Shown here in pieces: positions 35,601 to 50,600 of a stretch of 64,000 nt of DNA. The DNA comes from Patagioenas fasciata (taxonomy: Eukaryota > Chordata > Aves > Columbiformes > Columbidae): contig NC_092560.1 in NCBI RefSeq assembly GCF_037038585.1, positions 58,335,049 to 58,399,048 on the forward strand. Reading direction: 5' to 3'. The stretch's first letter is position 1, and the number at the start of each line of letters is the position of its first letter. Under the pieces are notes generated by a model, which was not told the origin of the DNA, made no database searches, and saw nothing but the letters and a program-made list of their open reading frames with translations. The position numbers and the translations under genes are program-made.

Positions 35601-38600
35601 TTTTAGTTTCCCAGTCACAATAAGCACTGTACAAGCAGTTTTACAGATGGATTGCAAATTATTGTTAAGTCAAATAATGTAGAACTGGAGAAGAAAACAA
35701 GAATAACTTTAAATATTAGGATGGGTTTTGAATTACTGTAGCAAGATTAAAAACAAACAAACAAAACCAGACTTGTTCCATGTTTCTGACAGAATCCGGT
35801 GTAATTTATGGAATCATGATAACATACTGTGGTAACAAGAATCATAGAATCATTTTGTTTGGAAGAGACCTTAAGATCATCGAGTCCAACCATAACCTAG
35901 CTCTGGCACTAAAACGTGTCCCTGAGAGCCTTATCTGTATGCCTTTTAAACGCCTCCAGGGATGGTGACTCCAGCACTTCCATGGGCAGCCTGTTCCAAT
36001 GCCTGACAACCCTTTCCATGAAGAATTTTTTCCTGATATCCAATCTAGACCTCCCCTGATGCAACTTGAGGCCATTTCCTCTTCTATCGCTTGCTACTTG
36101 GGAGAAGAGACCAACACCCTCCATGCTGCAACCTCCTTTCAGGTAGTTGCAGAGAGCGATAAGGTCTCCCCTTAGCCTCCTTTTCTCCAGGCTAAACAGC
36201 CCCAGCTCCAGTTCCCTCAGCCACTCCTCATCAGACTTGTGCTTCAGGCGCCTCACCAGTTTCGTTGCCCTTCTCTGCACTCTCTCCAGCACCTCAATGT
36301 CCTTCTTGTAGTGGGGGGCCCAAAACTGAACACAGGATTCAAGGCAGGGACTCAGCAGTGCCGAGTACAGGACAATCACTTCTCTAGTTCTGCCGTCCAC
36401 ACTGTTCCTGTCACATGGACACTGTTGGCTTTTTTGGCCACTTGGGCACACTGCTGGCTTATATTCAGGCACTGTCAATCAACACCTCCAGGTCCTTTTC
36501 ACTGAGTAACAACTCAGTGAGTAAACTACAGAGACCTCAGTAAAGTCATTGATACAAAATTAAACTGATTTAGGTGTATTCACATCATATTTGCAGTGCT
36601 CTTGGCAGCTACTTTGTCCTATTCTGTGACTCCCTTTGGGTTGATTCAGCTCTCTAGTTGAACTGACATTGATCTGGTAAAATAATAAGCAGAATAAACA
36701 GCTTAACTACTGTATTCCATGTACGTTTGGCACTGAGGTCTGCTTAAAGCTCAGTATTCCATTCTCTGCCTCCTACCCCCTAGCTAACATCGAATCTGTT
36801 TGTTCGTTTTCTATAACTGCTGAAGGTCATTCCTTCCTCATGTCAGCCAGGCATTCAGAACCCTGTTTCAAGATATGAATGACAAGAAACAGGTGAAAGG
36901 CTAAGTAAAACGGCCTCTTCAGCTTGGTCATGTCTCCAAGGGAAAAAAAATATTGTCCTTTCTGACTGAGTCTTCAAAGTGAGGCAATTTTTGCTGAGTA
37001 TGACTGTGTGTGCAAGACCAAAGCAGATGTTTTGAGGATGAACTGGATTATCATCATTCTCTACGAATCCTCCTGATTGCTGCAGCATAAATACCAGCTT
37101 ATAGATGGGTGTAAGCAGTTTGAAACAGTGCTATGTTTGCTATCTATTTTCCTCAATCACTGCGTTTACTTTTTAGGCAGAATTTTTGGACTGACAAACT
37201 GCTTTTGTCTCCAGTATAAAAATTTGGATTTCAAAGCGTTGGTTGATTAGCATCTACATTAATGACCTGATTTATTTTGTATGGCATTATTGTTAATGCT
37301 GTCTGTAAGCAGAACTAATACTTAAGCATGTATTGCTCAGTCAGTAGGTAGATGATGTTTGGTCTTGCTCCATAGGAAGCATGAAAACCTGGTTTTAACC
37401 CAAACTGCCCCAGCAGACAGTCTTCAGGTGCTCGCTCACATGGCCTCATATCTACAGATCCTGACAGTGCAGGAGAAAATTTTCCCAAACTTATGATTCA
37501 CTAACAAACCCATGTGAACTGGAAACCAGCCTCAGTCTACAAAATCAGGTTTTAAGCATCTTGAAGTTAAAATTTAAGATCTATTAAGCAGCGCCAGTGT
37601 GTAACGTGGCACGCGTGCGAGGGGTCACTAAGTGGTGGACCACACAGTAGTTTGCGTGTAGCAAACAGACAAACCATGTAGCTAATGCATATAAATCCAG
37701 CTACTACTGATTGTTGTAGTAATGGAGGAAATGCAGTGCTGAAAGAAATCCTGAATCTGTCAATTTGATTTTTATCACTGAGATTAAAGTAATGAGTGGA
37801 AAACAAGTGCAAGTCTCCTGCACACCCGATTCTATCAGGAGCCCATCATGCTAGTTAAGTTTTGAAGACACTGAATCCAGCCTTAGGGAAGGTGTGTTCT
37901 CTCAACTTGGATGATCCCTTGGTTAATTGCCTGGGGTGTGTTTACCCTGCTGACTTCATGGCACTTTAGAGAAATCTAGTTTAAATATGTTTGCATGGAC
38001 TTCTCTGTGGTTTGATCTGTAAGGGTTTGTGAGCCTCTGATGAGTGTGATGAGTGTTTTGCTATATTGCTGGATGGTTTCCAGAAGCTGTGCTAGCTCAG
38101 CAGTCTGTAATTGCTGTTGATACTCTAAAGAGTACATATATCCTTGTACTTTACCAACAAAGAAGGTGCTTTAATGATGTTACACATTGATGAATTCCTG
38201 GACTGGTGGCAGTGCTTCCAAAACCACAATCTGATGAATGTAATACTTTACATATTAAAGGGAGCAGATCAATGTTATTCCCATGGAGACAAAAAAATAA
38301 CTAAATTGGTCATAGGTGGTGTAAAGTGCATGATAATACAGGAAGTTACTCCGCCTTTCTGTGTGCTTTGGTTTGTAAGTACAACCTCTTAAACATCAAA
38401 TAGATGTAATTTTTCCTCTGGTAAGATCAGTGACTTAACAACAGAAGATGCTCACAGAGCAAATGCTTCCTTCTTCCCCACCACATCTCCCTGTTCAGGG
38501 ACCAATAGATATACAGCCTCACTGTGTATCTGTTCCTCAATTCCTGCCTCAAAACTGGTTTTCAGTTATATGGTTAGAAGCAGAAAAGTTTCTATGTATA

Positions 38601-41600
38601 AATCCTAGGTGAACCTAGTAGTCTTTGATGGTTAGGATCTCTCTCAAAACTATGCTAGAGAGAATATTATCTAGTAACCACTGTCTTCATGCATTTTGTA
38701 CTTCCTGATTAAATATCTGTGTTGGCTATGGTCAAAGGTGAGACTGATTGTCTGTTTCAAAATGTAGGTTCATGTTTCTCCCAGTCGACTCTACAGCATT
38801 GTGTGTCCTCTGCATTTTGGCATTGTTTGTTTCAAAGAAGTACGTTATTAACACTTTTTTCCTCCCTTAGAGTTTAGAATTCTGTTCCCTCAGCTCACAG
38901 GGGTTCTGACACTTGCCTTCTTCATCCACAATTGTGTCATCACACTTCTTCAAAATAACAGAAATCAAGAAAACAATGTAAGTAATTTCACAAGACTGCT
39001 GATCTGTATCTAGATTGCAAGGCGACACTGATTTTTTCCTGTCTGCTTCTCTTGAAATCCATCCAGGGACTGTAATAGCTTCAGAAAATGTAACTCCCTC
39101 TTGTGATCTGATAAGAAACCAGTTATAGATAGTTTTCACTGACTATGGACAAGTAACAGATGCATTACAAATTTATTCAAATGAAAGCCTAGAGGAGTGT
39201 CCCAGACTTATTTGTGGCCAGGCTGGTGCTAAATGGCCAAAATATACATAAGAGGCAGAAGGCTTGACAATGTTTTAGGACTCTAGAAAAACTGTCCCAC
39301 TTTGATATGAAAAGTGCTGGACAATATTGGCACAGGATTGATTTTAGCAGAGTCCTGAACAATAATATTGGGGTTTAGGTAATAGATTTTCTCAGAGTTG
39401 CTTCAGTAGTTTCGTGTCACAATTCAAGTTAAGGTTCATAGGGAAACCTGACCCTTTTTAGGAAATTCCCAGACCTGAAGCCTGGATTGGGAACCTCTGT
39501 GGTGTGTAGCCTTTGAACTGGTCCGTTGCCCTTGAAAATGTTATGTACTGCTCATCCAGATGGAACCGCATTATTTCTTAATATTTTCACATTAGAAAAA
39601 TGCAGAATGGAGTAAAGGTGATACAGAGTTAGTCATGGTTTATGTTTTTACTGTATTTATTGTTGTGGTTTTTTTTTCTCCCTACTTTCCAGAATTCTTG
39701 TCCAGCTTCATTAAAGTCTTAGCTGTAAAGTTAACTATAGTAATGTACATACTTTAACTATAATAACATTTTTAAGTATTAGCTGTATGAAAAACTGGTA
39801 AAGAATCACGGAGTGGTTGAGGTTGGAAGGGAACTCTTGAGTGTCATCTTGTTCAACCCTCCTGCTCAAGCAGGGCCACCTATAGCCAGTTGCCTATACA
39901 ACACATCAGTTAAAATACATCTGGTTTGTGTATTCAGAGGTGAAATGCGGGTTATGTGCCAATGCAGTGAGAAGACCTTTTGCTTTAGTTATCTCCATAG
40001 TTACTTTTTTGTCCCTGTGAACCAAAGCCACCTGGCAAGTGACCATCTCTGCAAAGGAGTCATGAATTCTTCTCCAGGAAAGCTTATTTGGGTTATGGGC
40101 ATTTCTGAAAATAGTTTAACAATGAAAGAGGGGGTTAGTGAAGCTCTGGAGAAAGAAAACTGAGTAAGTTTCTTCTCAGTTTTCTTAATAAGGTCTTACT
40201 GCGTGGAGAAGGGCAAGATTTCTCTTTAGCTATGGCTTTCAAATCACTCCAGTGATCAGCTCTGGAGGCAGAGGACACCTAGTGCCTCTATGCCACCTAC
40301 AAGATTTTTCCTGTGGCTTTCCGCCTTTCATTTACATTGGAGCAAGGAATTAGCTGCAAAGAGCAGCACCTGGAATCTTCTCCATCTCGTTTTTCCTTTG
40401 TAAAGAAGGAAGAAACTGCTGCTTGCATTTGAATCAGCTTTTCTGAATGCCCTCTCTGGAAAGATATTTGAATTTCCAAGGCAACACTAGCAAGTATCCC
40501 AAGCCCTTGACAAAACTCATGTTTCAGTAGAATGTTCAAATTGCATTGGAAAGAGCACTTTAAAGTATGAGGATAGGTTCATAACAAGAAAACAAATCTG
40601 TGCATAGTTCTTCTAGGAGTTTTATTTGGCTGGACATTTTCTTCCTTTCCTGTAGCTGTAGAGGAGGCTTTCACCAACGACTGAAAGTGCTTTGTAAATG
40701 TTAATGAAGCACTGATGCTCTTGAAGAGCTAAGTACTTTGTGATTATTTCACTAAGCTGCTGGACTAAGTAGCAGGTTTACATATGTATAGGGGTCTCAA
40801 CCTCTGTCACCTATGTATTCAACAAGATACTTTCATATACCAGTATCTTATGGGAAGTGAAATGGAGATTCAGCTGTTCTGTGGATCGACCTTTTAACCT
40901 GCCACTTTCATGACAGTTCTGCAGAAAGGCACAGAACATGGCAAGCTGGAAAAGTACTGTTTTAGTTTTGAACAAAACTTGCTGAAACTAGCGGTCATAA
41001 GAACAACTCTTTGAGGAGGTGTAAAAAAGTAAGAGAAGCAATAACATTCCTTTTATGGAGTCAGAAAGCCAGAACAATAGTACCTTCCATTCTGGTCACA
41101 GGCGTGTATCACTGCCCAAAGCAAAAACACACGTGGGGGGAGGATTCCTCTGGCTGCTATTCCCGTACAGTGGTGTGGGCGTGAGAAGAGCGGTGCACCG
41201 CAGTGAGCCAAATGTCAGCGGTGCAGCCTGGAGAAGCCCTGTGAGCAGGCTCTGGAGTCTGGAGAAGCCCTGTGAACAGGGTTCAGAGTCTGCCATTCAA
41301 AGCTGGGCTCCTTGTTCCCATCTCCCACTACACTGCACAATCACCTGGTCTGGAAACTGCGCAGAAATCTAAACCAGCCACAAAAAGCTGATTTGTTGGA
41401 GATTTTTGCTCAGGTTTTTCTCTTTTTTAATTTTTCTCTTTCACATTGGTGATCTGAGCAGATGCTGCACAAGCCCAGAGCATGCTCTACAGGCATGGAT
41501 GTGCTCATGCTGTCTCCTAAAAATGGTTTGTGAGACTACCTGCAGGAAAACCTGGGAGTGGAGAGATGTTTTTTGCCCAGATGGTAAAGGCAGAAGGCAT

Positions 41601-44600
41601 GGAGCTGTGGATGGTTCTTATTTTCTGCAATATTGAAACACTGTTTACTCCCAGTAAACAGAGCGAGCTTCTGTTGATGCTGCCCTACCAGTAGTTTCTC
41701 TTTCCAGCCAAAATCATGCACTTTGGTGAAGTAATTTTTTGTCATCCTCTTAAATGTTGTCACTTGTCCTTGGTGCTTGAACAGGTGAAGCTGTTTTCAT
41801 ATTGTATCACAGAATCATGGAAAGGATGAGAATCCTGTTGAGATATAACAGAGGCAGCATCTGTCTTTTGAGAAGTGACCAATCTGAAATGAGATGATCA
41901 AACAGTACTTTTTCTAATGTAATAATTACTAAGCACTGATATAGGCTTCTCCATCCAAGAAGCAACTCTACAAGCTATCTTTCTCTGTGGTACTGAGGAA
42001 AAAATAAACTCCTCTACGGCATGCAATGGGGAAATCAAGACCTAGAAGTTGCCTGCAGCTAATATTTGTTCTCCAAGTTCCACCTCAAAATCTTCCTGTT
42101 AGTTCAGGTGTACATGACAAGGGTGTGACAGGTGACAAGCTGTGATCCTTATGGACTGTGACCTGCATGTTGTCTTTTATACTTCCTGTCCACTCTTGAT
42201 TCCCCCAAATAGTTCCTCCTTTCAACTATTTCTTCTACGTTTGAATTTTGTGTTATGAACTCTAGGTGCAAGGACTGACGTATTCTTTATGCTTAGTCAG
42301 TTTCCACCACAGCAATGTGCATTCTGAATATAAACATCTTAATGTAAAATTTAGACAAATGCGATTATTGCTCTGTTGCTTAATCCTTTTCTCTCTCTCC
42401 ATGTGTCCTTTGGTTTTATCTGGGATTATGCTGTCTAAACAGTTTTTATAGTCAAGGTCTTTAGGGAGGGAACCCAGGTCTCCTGAAGAGTGATGAACAG
42501 TAATCAAAATATGTTCTTGTTATATACACAAATACATGGTCTTGTACAAAGATAACTGTGTTATATGCAGAAGCAGATGTTTGCAAGGGAGCTGATGGAT
42601 GTTTGGGGAAAAAAAATTACAGTTTTTGAGTTGTTCTTTTCTTGTTGCTTATGCAATTCAAAATCTCGGTATTCTTTGTATGGTGACAGCACCTGACGAC
42701 AAGGGTCTATTGCGTTACATGCTATAAAAATACATTATCAAAATTATCTCAGCACTTAGTTTCAGTACGGATTAAAGCATACACCCTCAAGAAGTGTTGG
42801 AACATGAACTGGTTAGTATAATCAGAGGAAATAACACACCAGCTCTCTACCTTTGATCAAGTGTAGTCCAAAGGAAGCACTGAGAATTTAGTGTAAGATT
42901 GCTTACCCTCACAACTGCAAGTATTTGTCACAGCAAAAATAGTTTTACAGTTGGTTCTAGAGCTTGTATGGAGGCTGAGCGCAAATAACAACTGCAAGGT
43001 ACTGTGCTGTCTTTATACATGAGGAATACAGCTAAAATACCAAACTTAAAGCAATTGAAAACAACTTTTGTCAGATGATGTACCTTAAGAAGGTCTTTGA
43101 TACATTTTGAAAAATTGTATAAGTCTGTCATCAAGAGATGAGGGTCTGTGTCTCTGCACAATCACCTTGCCCTGGTAAGTCTCTGGCTCCTGCAGTTAAT
43201 GGAAATTACTCATTAATACCTGTGAGAAATCCAGGTGCTCAAATTTAGTATTCCTAAAATCACTTTTTAAGATAAGCACTGGTGCTTTTGAAGATGTAGC
43301 TGTTATACAAAAAGCTTGTCACGTCACTGAGGAGAAATTCTGGGAATAATATAAAGAATTATTTATTTAATATATTTATTAATATATTTAAAGAATTATG
43401 CTCAGGCTCTGGTGGCAGTTGATAGTCCTTCCTCAGTGACCAGTGCGAGGAGAGCGATGACTGGAGAAGCATCTTCCAGCTGGACGTAACTGGTCATCAG
43501 GAAGAGGAGGTTGCAGCTGGAACTGTGCAGCTGCCCAGGGCATGTAGGCCACCCTGGGGTACACGTTAACAGCATATTGTTGTCTGATGAGAAATATCAT
43601 TGGCCTCTTGCAGGCTGTGTGGAAAAGGCGTCAGCCTTCAAAAGCACCGGCAAAATGAGCAGAAGATTCCAGTTCCCTCACTAAAAACTGGCTTTCTTCT
43701 GAACTTCCCTTGAAATGTGTAATCTAGCGTTTTATACTTCTCTCAGGGACCACTTTGCCCTTGAAAGACCCCAGAAAGTGGAGGATATGTTGCTTTTGTT
43801 AAGGGAATAGTGTGAAAAACAGTGGGGGAGAGATTTCAGTGCACAGATGTGAGGAAGTTTTGCCCACACTCAGTGATGTGGTGGGAGGCCATAATTCTGA
43901 TCCTAGTCTGGAAGCCATCTAGTCCTAATGCTCCGGTGCTGAGGTGAGCTCATAAGACTTGCTTCGCAGTCACAGGAAAATAGGGTCAGGTATTGAAGCA
44001 TCAATAATAATCTTTTAAGAAGCTGATTATTATTAGCAGCAGAACAAATTATTTGCTATAAGGTAATGAATGTTTTGTAGTGTAGAATAAGCTTATACAG
44101 AATATAGTTAGCTAATAACTAGGAACCAATGGTCTCCCACTTTATTTCCAAACAGAAAAAAAAAAAAAAAAATTGCTGTAGAAGAATAACCCACTAAGTA
44201 CATTGCTGTGAGGTCACTCTGATGTATGTGTAGATTCTGCAATTTCATGAAGTGCTTGAGCAGATTTGCTTCTTATTTTCCAATATTAAGTGTTGCTAAA
44301 AAACTTTTCATTATTTTTGTGTAGTTGCCAATCTTTTTATATGTTACATGCTTTATAAATATAGACAAAATTTTCAAAAATTAACATTAAGTTGTTTAAA
44401 TCCGTAGTTAGGTATATATAATATACCTAACTATGAATTTACGACCCTAGCTTCAACTCTTTCTCCTAAAGATCTTTGGCTATTGTTTAGTACACTTAGC
44501 TGGAGTGTTTATAGAAATTCAGTAATAAAGTGGATAGACAATTTTAAATGAAAGAGTCATTATAAAATACAATGCTAAAGCTAAAGGACATATATATCTT

Positions 44601-47600
44601 GTGCCTACCCACACCTTTCTGTTTTATTTGTGGTTTGTTTATATTTTTTATTCAATGGTGTATTGGCTATGTCTTCTGTTATCACACCATTCGTACAGAA
44701 GTCTGATATATTAGTTTCTTGTTTGGAGCCATTGTGTGTGGATCATCCTCGTAGGTTTCAAAGCAGCTTCTTAAAAATGTGCTTTACATTATATTTGCAG
44801 TTGTGTAGGCTGATATTTTTAATCACAAGATTTTAGTCCTGACAACATTTAGCATACGTCATTGGTGGGCCTTTTGTCTTCAACAACTGCCTCTGTGTCC
44901 CAAGGCTCTTAGTAGGAATAGGTGAATGTGAGAAAGTAGAGGGAATTTCTTGTTTGTTTATTTCAATAACTAGTGTATGTTTGCATGTCCAGCAATAACA
45001 TGCTACATCTATTGGCATATTTTTCTTAGTGCCTTTTCTACATGTAGATAGAGACATAATACTTACCTATATCCTCCTTGAGGTATCTTCTTGCAGCGTT
45101 CGATCTGATCAGAAAATTTGAAGTCCCCATTCAAGTAATGGAAAGTAAAAGTAAAAATGTAAAAGTAATAGTAATAAGTATATAAGTAACGTAATAAATG
45201 CAATGGAAATCTTCTAATGAGGTTTTTATTTTACCTGTTTTGGTGTGTCAGTGCTGGCCAAACTAAGATTTTATTTTTTCTCAGGTGAGAGATCTCTCTG
45301 TTGCATACTTCCTGGTGGGATTAACCTATCTGTATGTTGGAGTGATAATTTTTGCATCTTTTCCTTCTCCACCTCTATCCAAAGAATGTATCGAACAGGT
45401 GAGATATTTTACTGCAGTACATATTTGTCCTTGAGCTTTTAATAAATATGTGTTAAAAAAAGAAGTACTACTGCTTCTTGCCTCATGACTCATCCTGGCA
45501 GACACATCTGTCCTTGACTCTGGTCCATTGGCTAGTGACTTGTGGGTACTGCCACAAGCAGATACATAATGCTTGTGTTATCTCATTTGTATTCATATCT
45601 GGTTGCCAGTAGTTCTGTAAAAAAAGCCCCAAACATTTAATAAATACTCTGTGAAAGTTATTAAAAAAGGACCAAAATGAACAAGTGAACAGTTGAGGCT
45701 TTAATTTTTTTGGCTTCTCTAATCCTGAAAAGTGTTATATTTATGTTTAGGTGTGTGTGCAGTAACCAGTCCCACTCATTGGGGCTGGTTTCAGGAATTC
45801 CAGGAAAAGAAATCTAATGCAAATGGACGCTCATTTAGATAAGAGTCCTTGGTATGGGTAGATTTGGAGTCTGACACTATGGTGAGCCTTGCCAGCAGTG
45901 TTCTTCAGATAATAGTACCACATGAAACACCCTGTGAAGGCTGTTATAAACTCTTATCTGCTTGTAGGCAAGGCTGATTCCCACACCCTAAATTACTTCA
46001 AAAATAGGAGTTATCAATTGGCAATCCATTTTATGGCAGGTGTTCCATGTGTCTTGCATAATATTTAGCACTAAAGCAGCATTTAAAGGCTTCCCCTGAC
46101 TGTAGCTTAGTTAGAATTGGTACCATTGTTTAACCATGAAATAATTTTTTTAAACTATTTGAAATAACTTAATGGGGTGAAATCCACAGTTAGATAATAG
46201 ACAAGTGTTTTTATTCCCATATATTTTCTGTAGTAATCCTAAATACTTCGGTAGCTATTTGTGTATTTCCATGATACTTAAGTCTTATACTACATTTTCA
46301 TGTGTTCTTAATAATTAGATGTGATATCGCAGGTGATAGGAGCATATGAATCCATCTGCCTAAAAAATCAGGTGGCCCTTCCACAGCCTTGATTATTTGT
46401 GGATATTCAGAAAATTGGACAATAATTCCATCTTCAATGCTAACGTGAAAGCTGAAATCAGCTCTGTAATATTCAAAAATCAGTTGTTCTTTGGTGGCAA
46501 GGCAATTGCAAAAGAGGGAGAGGGTATTTCATGTTATGGAGTTAATTTGGCAATGGTAGTTGTTTGGCTTTTATCCCTTTCTTTCTTGTACACAGCTATT
46601 AAAAATCAGCAGATAGATGTAGTCAAGCCACCATTGGTGTGTAACATTATTCCTATATTTAGAATTTTCTAGATAACTTCCCCAGTGATGACATCATGTC
46701 ATTTGTTGCAAGAATATTCCTGCTGTTCCAAATGATGACTGTATACCCACTGTTGGGTTATCTGGCACGAGTTCAGCTGTTAAGGCAGTTTTTTGGAAAT
46801 GCTTACCCAAGGTAAGAAGTCTACTCCTTGACAAGGGCTTGGTGCATTTTTCCTAAATGGCCTTCTGTTGTCAAAAATTTGGCTGAGGTTTTGGGGATTT
46901 CCTTTGCTGCATTAGGCTAATTTTAATTTCACAGTGTTAGTAGAGTCAGGAGGTAAACAGGCATGCAAAACGAACTCTTGCCTGCAGACCAGGACTGCTA
47001 CAGCTTGGCACCGTAGAATGGGGTGGGACTCTTTTGTTTTAGCTCTTCATTTTGTCAGTGAGCAGAGGAATTTTGTCAACAGTTCCCTTGTGTTACGCAT
47101 TTATATAGCAAAAGAAAAGTTGTACAGGAAAAAATTTTGTCCAGTCCAGAAATATTTATCAAGGAGTCTTTAGGCTGTGAAGGACATCGCTCTGTATATT
47201 AACCTTTCAGGGTGCTGTATGTGATTTGACTGTGCATAATTAGTAATCAACCATCCGTTTTTAAACAGAACTAATAGCTAAGTGAGCTGTTAGCTGTGTT
47301 ATCTAGGCTGTTGCTATGCTTATAAAAACAACTTTTCACATGCTAATTTCAGAGATGGGCCACACCCCTGCATTTGTGCACTGTTTGAACTCCAGGCAAG
47401 AGCTGATCCAGATTTCAATTTTAGTTTTGGGCTTTTTTAAAATAAAACATAGGACATTTATATTTGGAGTACTGTCTGAATTTGTCACAGCTGAGTAGCT
47501 GGCATATATCTCTGAGTTTCTTATTTTATAGTGTGAACTACTGTTGATGGAGAAGGGCAAAAAAATATCCCAGGAAGAAATGTGTATTTCCTCTATTGGC

Positions 47601-50600
47601 ATCAGCAATAGCATACAGGCCTGGGAAGACGTTGTTCCAAGTTTCAGGTTTCTTCTGGGTACTAAAATAGGTATGAGAAGGTCTAGAAATTGGATGCCTA
47701 AAATTAGGCAGTGAAATAAGTGCCTGCTTTTTTTGATGCTAAATTGTACACAGTTCAAGGTTGAGGAGATTTTTAGGAACTGCTGCAAGTTACTATTGGA
47801 AACAAGGCCATTGATTTAAGTGCTAAACATGGATTTCACTGCCACGGGGAAATAGCCATGTCCTTTTTATTATATGGATGTGCCTTTTCCTATCTCCTCC
47901 CTCGAGTTACTCACTGACCAGAATGGTTTTCATTTCCCTAGTGCCCTCTGCTAGAACCTGCAGCTTCATACCAGTCCCTTGTCAGGCTAATTCCAGCTTG
48001 CTGTTTTAAGCTTTCATGGTGTGACGAAGGTGATGATGCAAATACGTGCTTGGTTCTTGTCTCCAGGATGTCCTGTGGGTAGCTTCACTCACTTTTTTTT
48101 TTGTTAAGACTCCTTACAGGGAGGTATTTAAAGTTTCTGAGGAGTCAAAAATGGTTTCTAGGAAGCCACTGAAACTGCTCCAACCTAGAGTTACGAGGTA
48201 GTGCACTCTGGATGGCTGTGTCCAGGTGTCTCAAATACAGCACAAAAATCTCTTAACTTGCAAACTCCAGCTTCTGTGCATTTACAACCAGCAAAGTCAG
48301 CTTTACTTTGTATGTGATGAGACTAACTGAAGACTGGTAGCAAGCACAGGACCTGTCTTTGAGAGGATAGTAAAGATTTACTACCTGGATGTGAAACATG
48401 TCTTTTGATGACTGGTTCTCAACAGTAGCTAAAACTGGGGAAGGTCCTTCAGTAGCATTGTGTATACATCACCTTTCTAGGAAGAATTTCAGTATTCTGG
48501 GTTTTTCCCAGAGCTGCTTTTGTGGGGAAGCATTTTGCAAATATGAAAAAGTCGCTCTTACTGACATAAACTGATGTTTTGCTGTGGAGCCTGTTGATCT
48601 ACCCTGAAGAACCTACCTGGAAATATTAAGTTCCATGGCTTTTGTTTAGGAAAAAGCACACTATACTAGTAGTTGTATGTGTTTGTCTTCTTTTATTGAA
48701 ATTGTCAGTGTTCATGGCTAAAATTCTTGGGCGGTATGACAACTGACCTGCCAAGACTCAAGCTTTAGCTCTTAGATATGTACATGAGGTTTATATTTGG
48801 AGGGGAACATTCCTGGTCACTTGACTGGAGGAATTTTATATATCAATGACAAACCAAAAGGATGAAGCAGGATAAAAAACAGCACAGCAGAGAGTGGGGT
48901 TCTGTGCTGAGAGGACAGTTTGAGAGAACTGTGGTTGTTCAGCCTGGAGAAGACAAGGTTCCAGGGAGACCATATTGTGGCCTTTCAGTACTTAAAGGGG
49001 GCCTATAAGAAATGTGGGGACAGACTTTTTAGTAGGGCCTGTTACAGTAGGACAAGGGGTAATGGAAGACAGTAGATTCAAACTAGATATAAGGAAGAAA
49101 ATTTGTTTACAATGAGGGTGGTGAGACACTGGCAAAGGTTGCCTGGGGAGGTGGCAGATGCCCCATCCCTGGAGACATTCAAGGCCAGGCTGGACAGGGC
49201 TCTGAGCATCCTGATCTAGTTGAAGATGTCCCCAATCACTGCCGGGGGATTGGACTAGATGAGCTTTGAAGGTTCCTTCTAACCTGAACTATTCTATGAT
49301 TCTAACAATTAACAAACAAACAAAAAACACGAAAAAAAAAAACCAACCACCCACAGTTTAAAATTTTGTAATTTTTTGATTTTGTGACGGATTCTGTATG
49401 TTTACATGATTTTTGTGCCTTTTTCTATTTTTATTTTCAGGCTGTGGAAGTGGGGTTTAGGGATGTGTACTGATGGCATCTGTTTGTATAGCACATCAAG
49501 TAGTGTGCTGAGTTCTTACAGGTTCTTCATTTGAAGATCTCTGTTGAGCACCTAGCCTCATTTAACCCTGTGATTCAGTGTGCTAACTCATTTGTATTTC
49601 CATAGGTGTATCTTTCCTATATCAAGATTCCTTTGCAGCTGAGAGATGTTATAAATTTACCTTCTGGGTATAATTGTCCAATTATTTCTTCAAAACAAAC
49701 CCCAAACATCTCCTGCTTTAGTCCAGGTCCCCGCTGTAAATTTTCCTATATTCATTTTTAAGTCCTGGGTTGCTCCATATGGATGTGCTGCAGGTTTCAC
49801 ATGAACTGGAAACTCCCTGATATTAAAAGCCAGGCTTCTTCATAGGAACAGTTGTTTGCAGATGTGGTACTTGCTGCTGCTATGGATGGTGTTAAGGGAT
49901 AAACAGGAAGTTGTTAGATGGAGCACTTGGAATTCTGAATGGATGCATCTTAGAAGTGGCTGTTGATTGAATACCTTGATCACACACATGCTTACAGGCC
50001 TGCCAGATAATTTTATTTCCTAGCAGTGACTATTGTTCAGATCAATTTTTTGCTTTAGCTCCTTTTTCTTTGTTATTTTTCTGTCACTTGATGTGAAGAC
50101 GCACCAAGGTATTATCTTACTGGTTTGTAGTTCTTCTTCTTGACAGCTGGCCTAATCCAAAGCAACTTCTACCAAAAGCAGCATCCTGTTTCATATTGTG
50201 GCTTCTGCTGGTAGGCCATGGTTTATAACTGGATCATAATGAGGAACCATTTACACAACTTCAGGGGATCTTTTCTTGTCTGAAGTCTGATCCCCATGTC
50301 TTCTGTCCCGTGCCTTTTTAGATACTTTACGGTGCTGTTCTTCTGCTAACAGTTCTTTGCTGTGCTTAGCCATGGTGTATCCTATTAATCTGTAGTCTTG
50401 TGTGATTAAGTAGCTCATCCTCTCCAAACTTAAAAGCTTGAGCAGGCGATGCATAATTTTTTCTTCTCCCAGGTTTCACATCAGCTGAGCAGTCCCAGCT
50501 CACTTGTCTGAAATATAGAGGAAACAAGTAGCAATGCCTTTCTCTCGATGAAGAATTAGGCTTTCTCCTGTCTTGGAGTCGAGATAAACTTTGAATATCT

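Larger units (their letters stand above)
38978..45284 (+). other. SLC38A9 intron (6.3 kb)
   Basis: It holds the short CR1 at 39802, the 31-bp tandem duplication, the AT-rich block at 43345, the poly(A) tract at 44155, the 43-bp palindrome at 44398 and the AAGTAA-rich tract at 45118. A slightly GC-richer patch lies at 43420-43660 without coding signal. Confidence 0.7.

Noticed and set aside
41800..41850. ATCACAGAATCATGG as a CR1 end
   Set aside because: Only a short match to the CR1 terminal motif, with no adjoining CR1 sequence.
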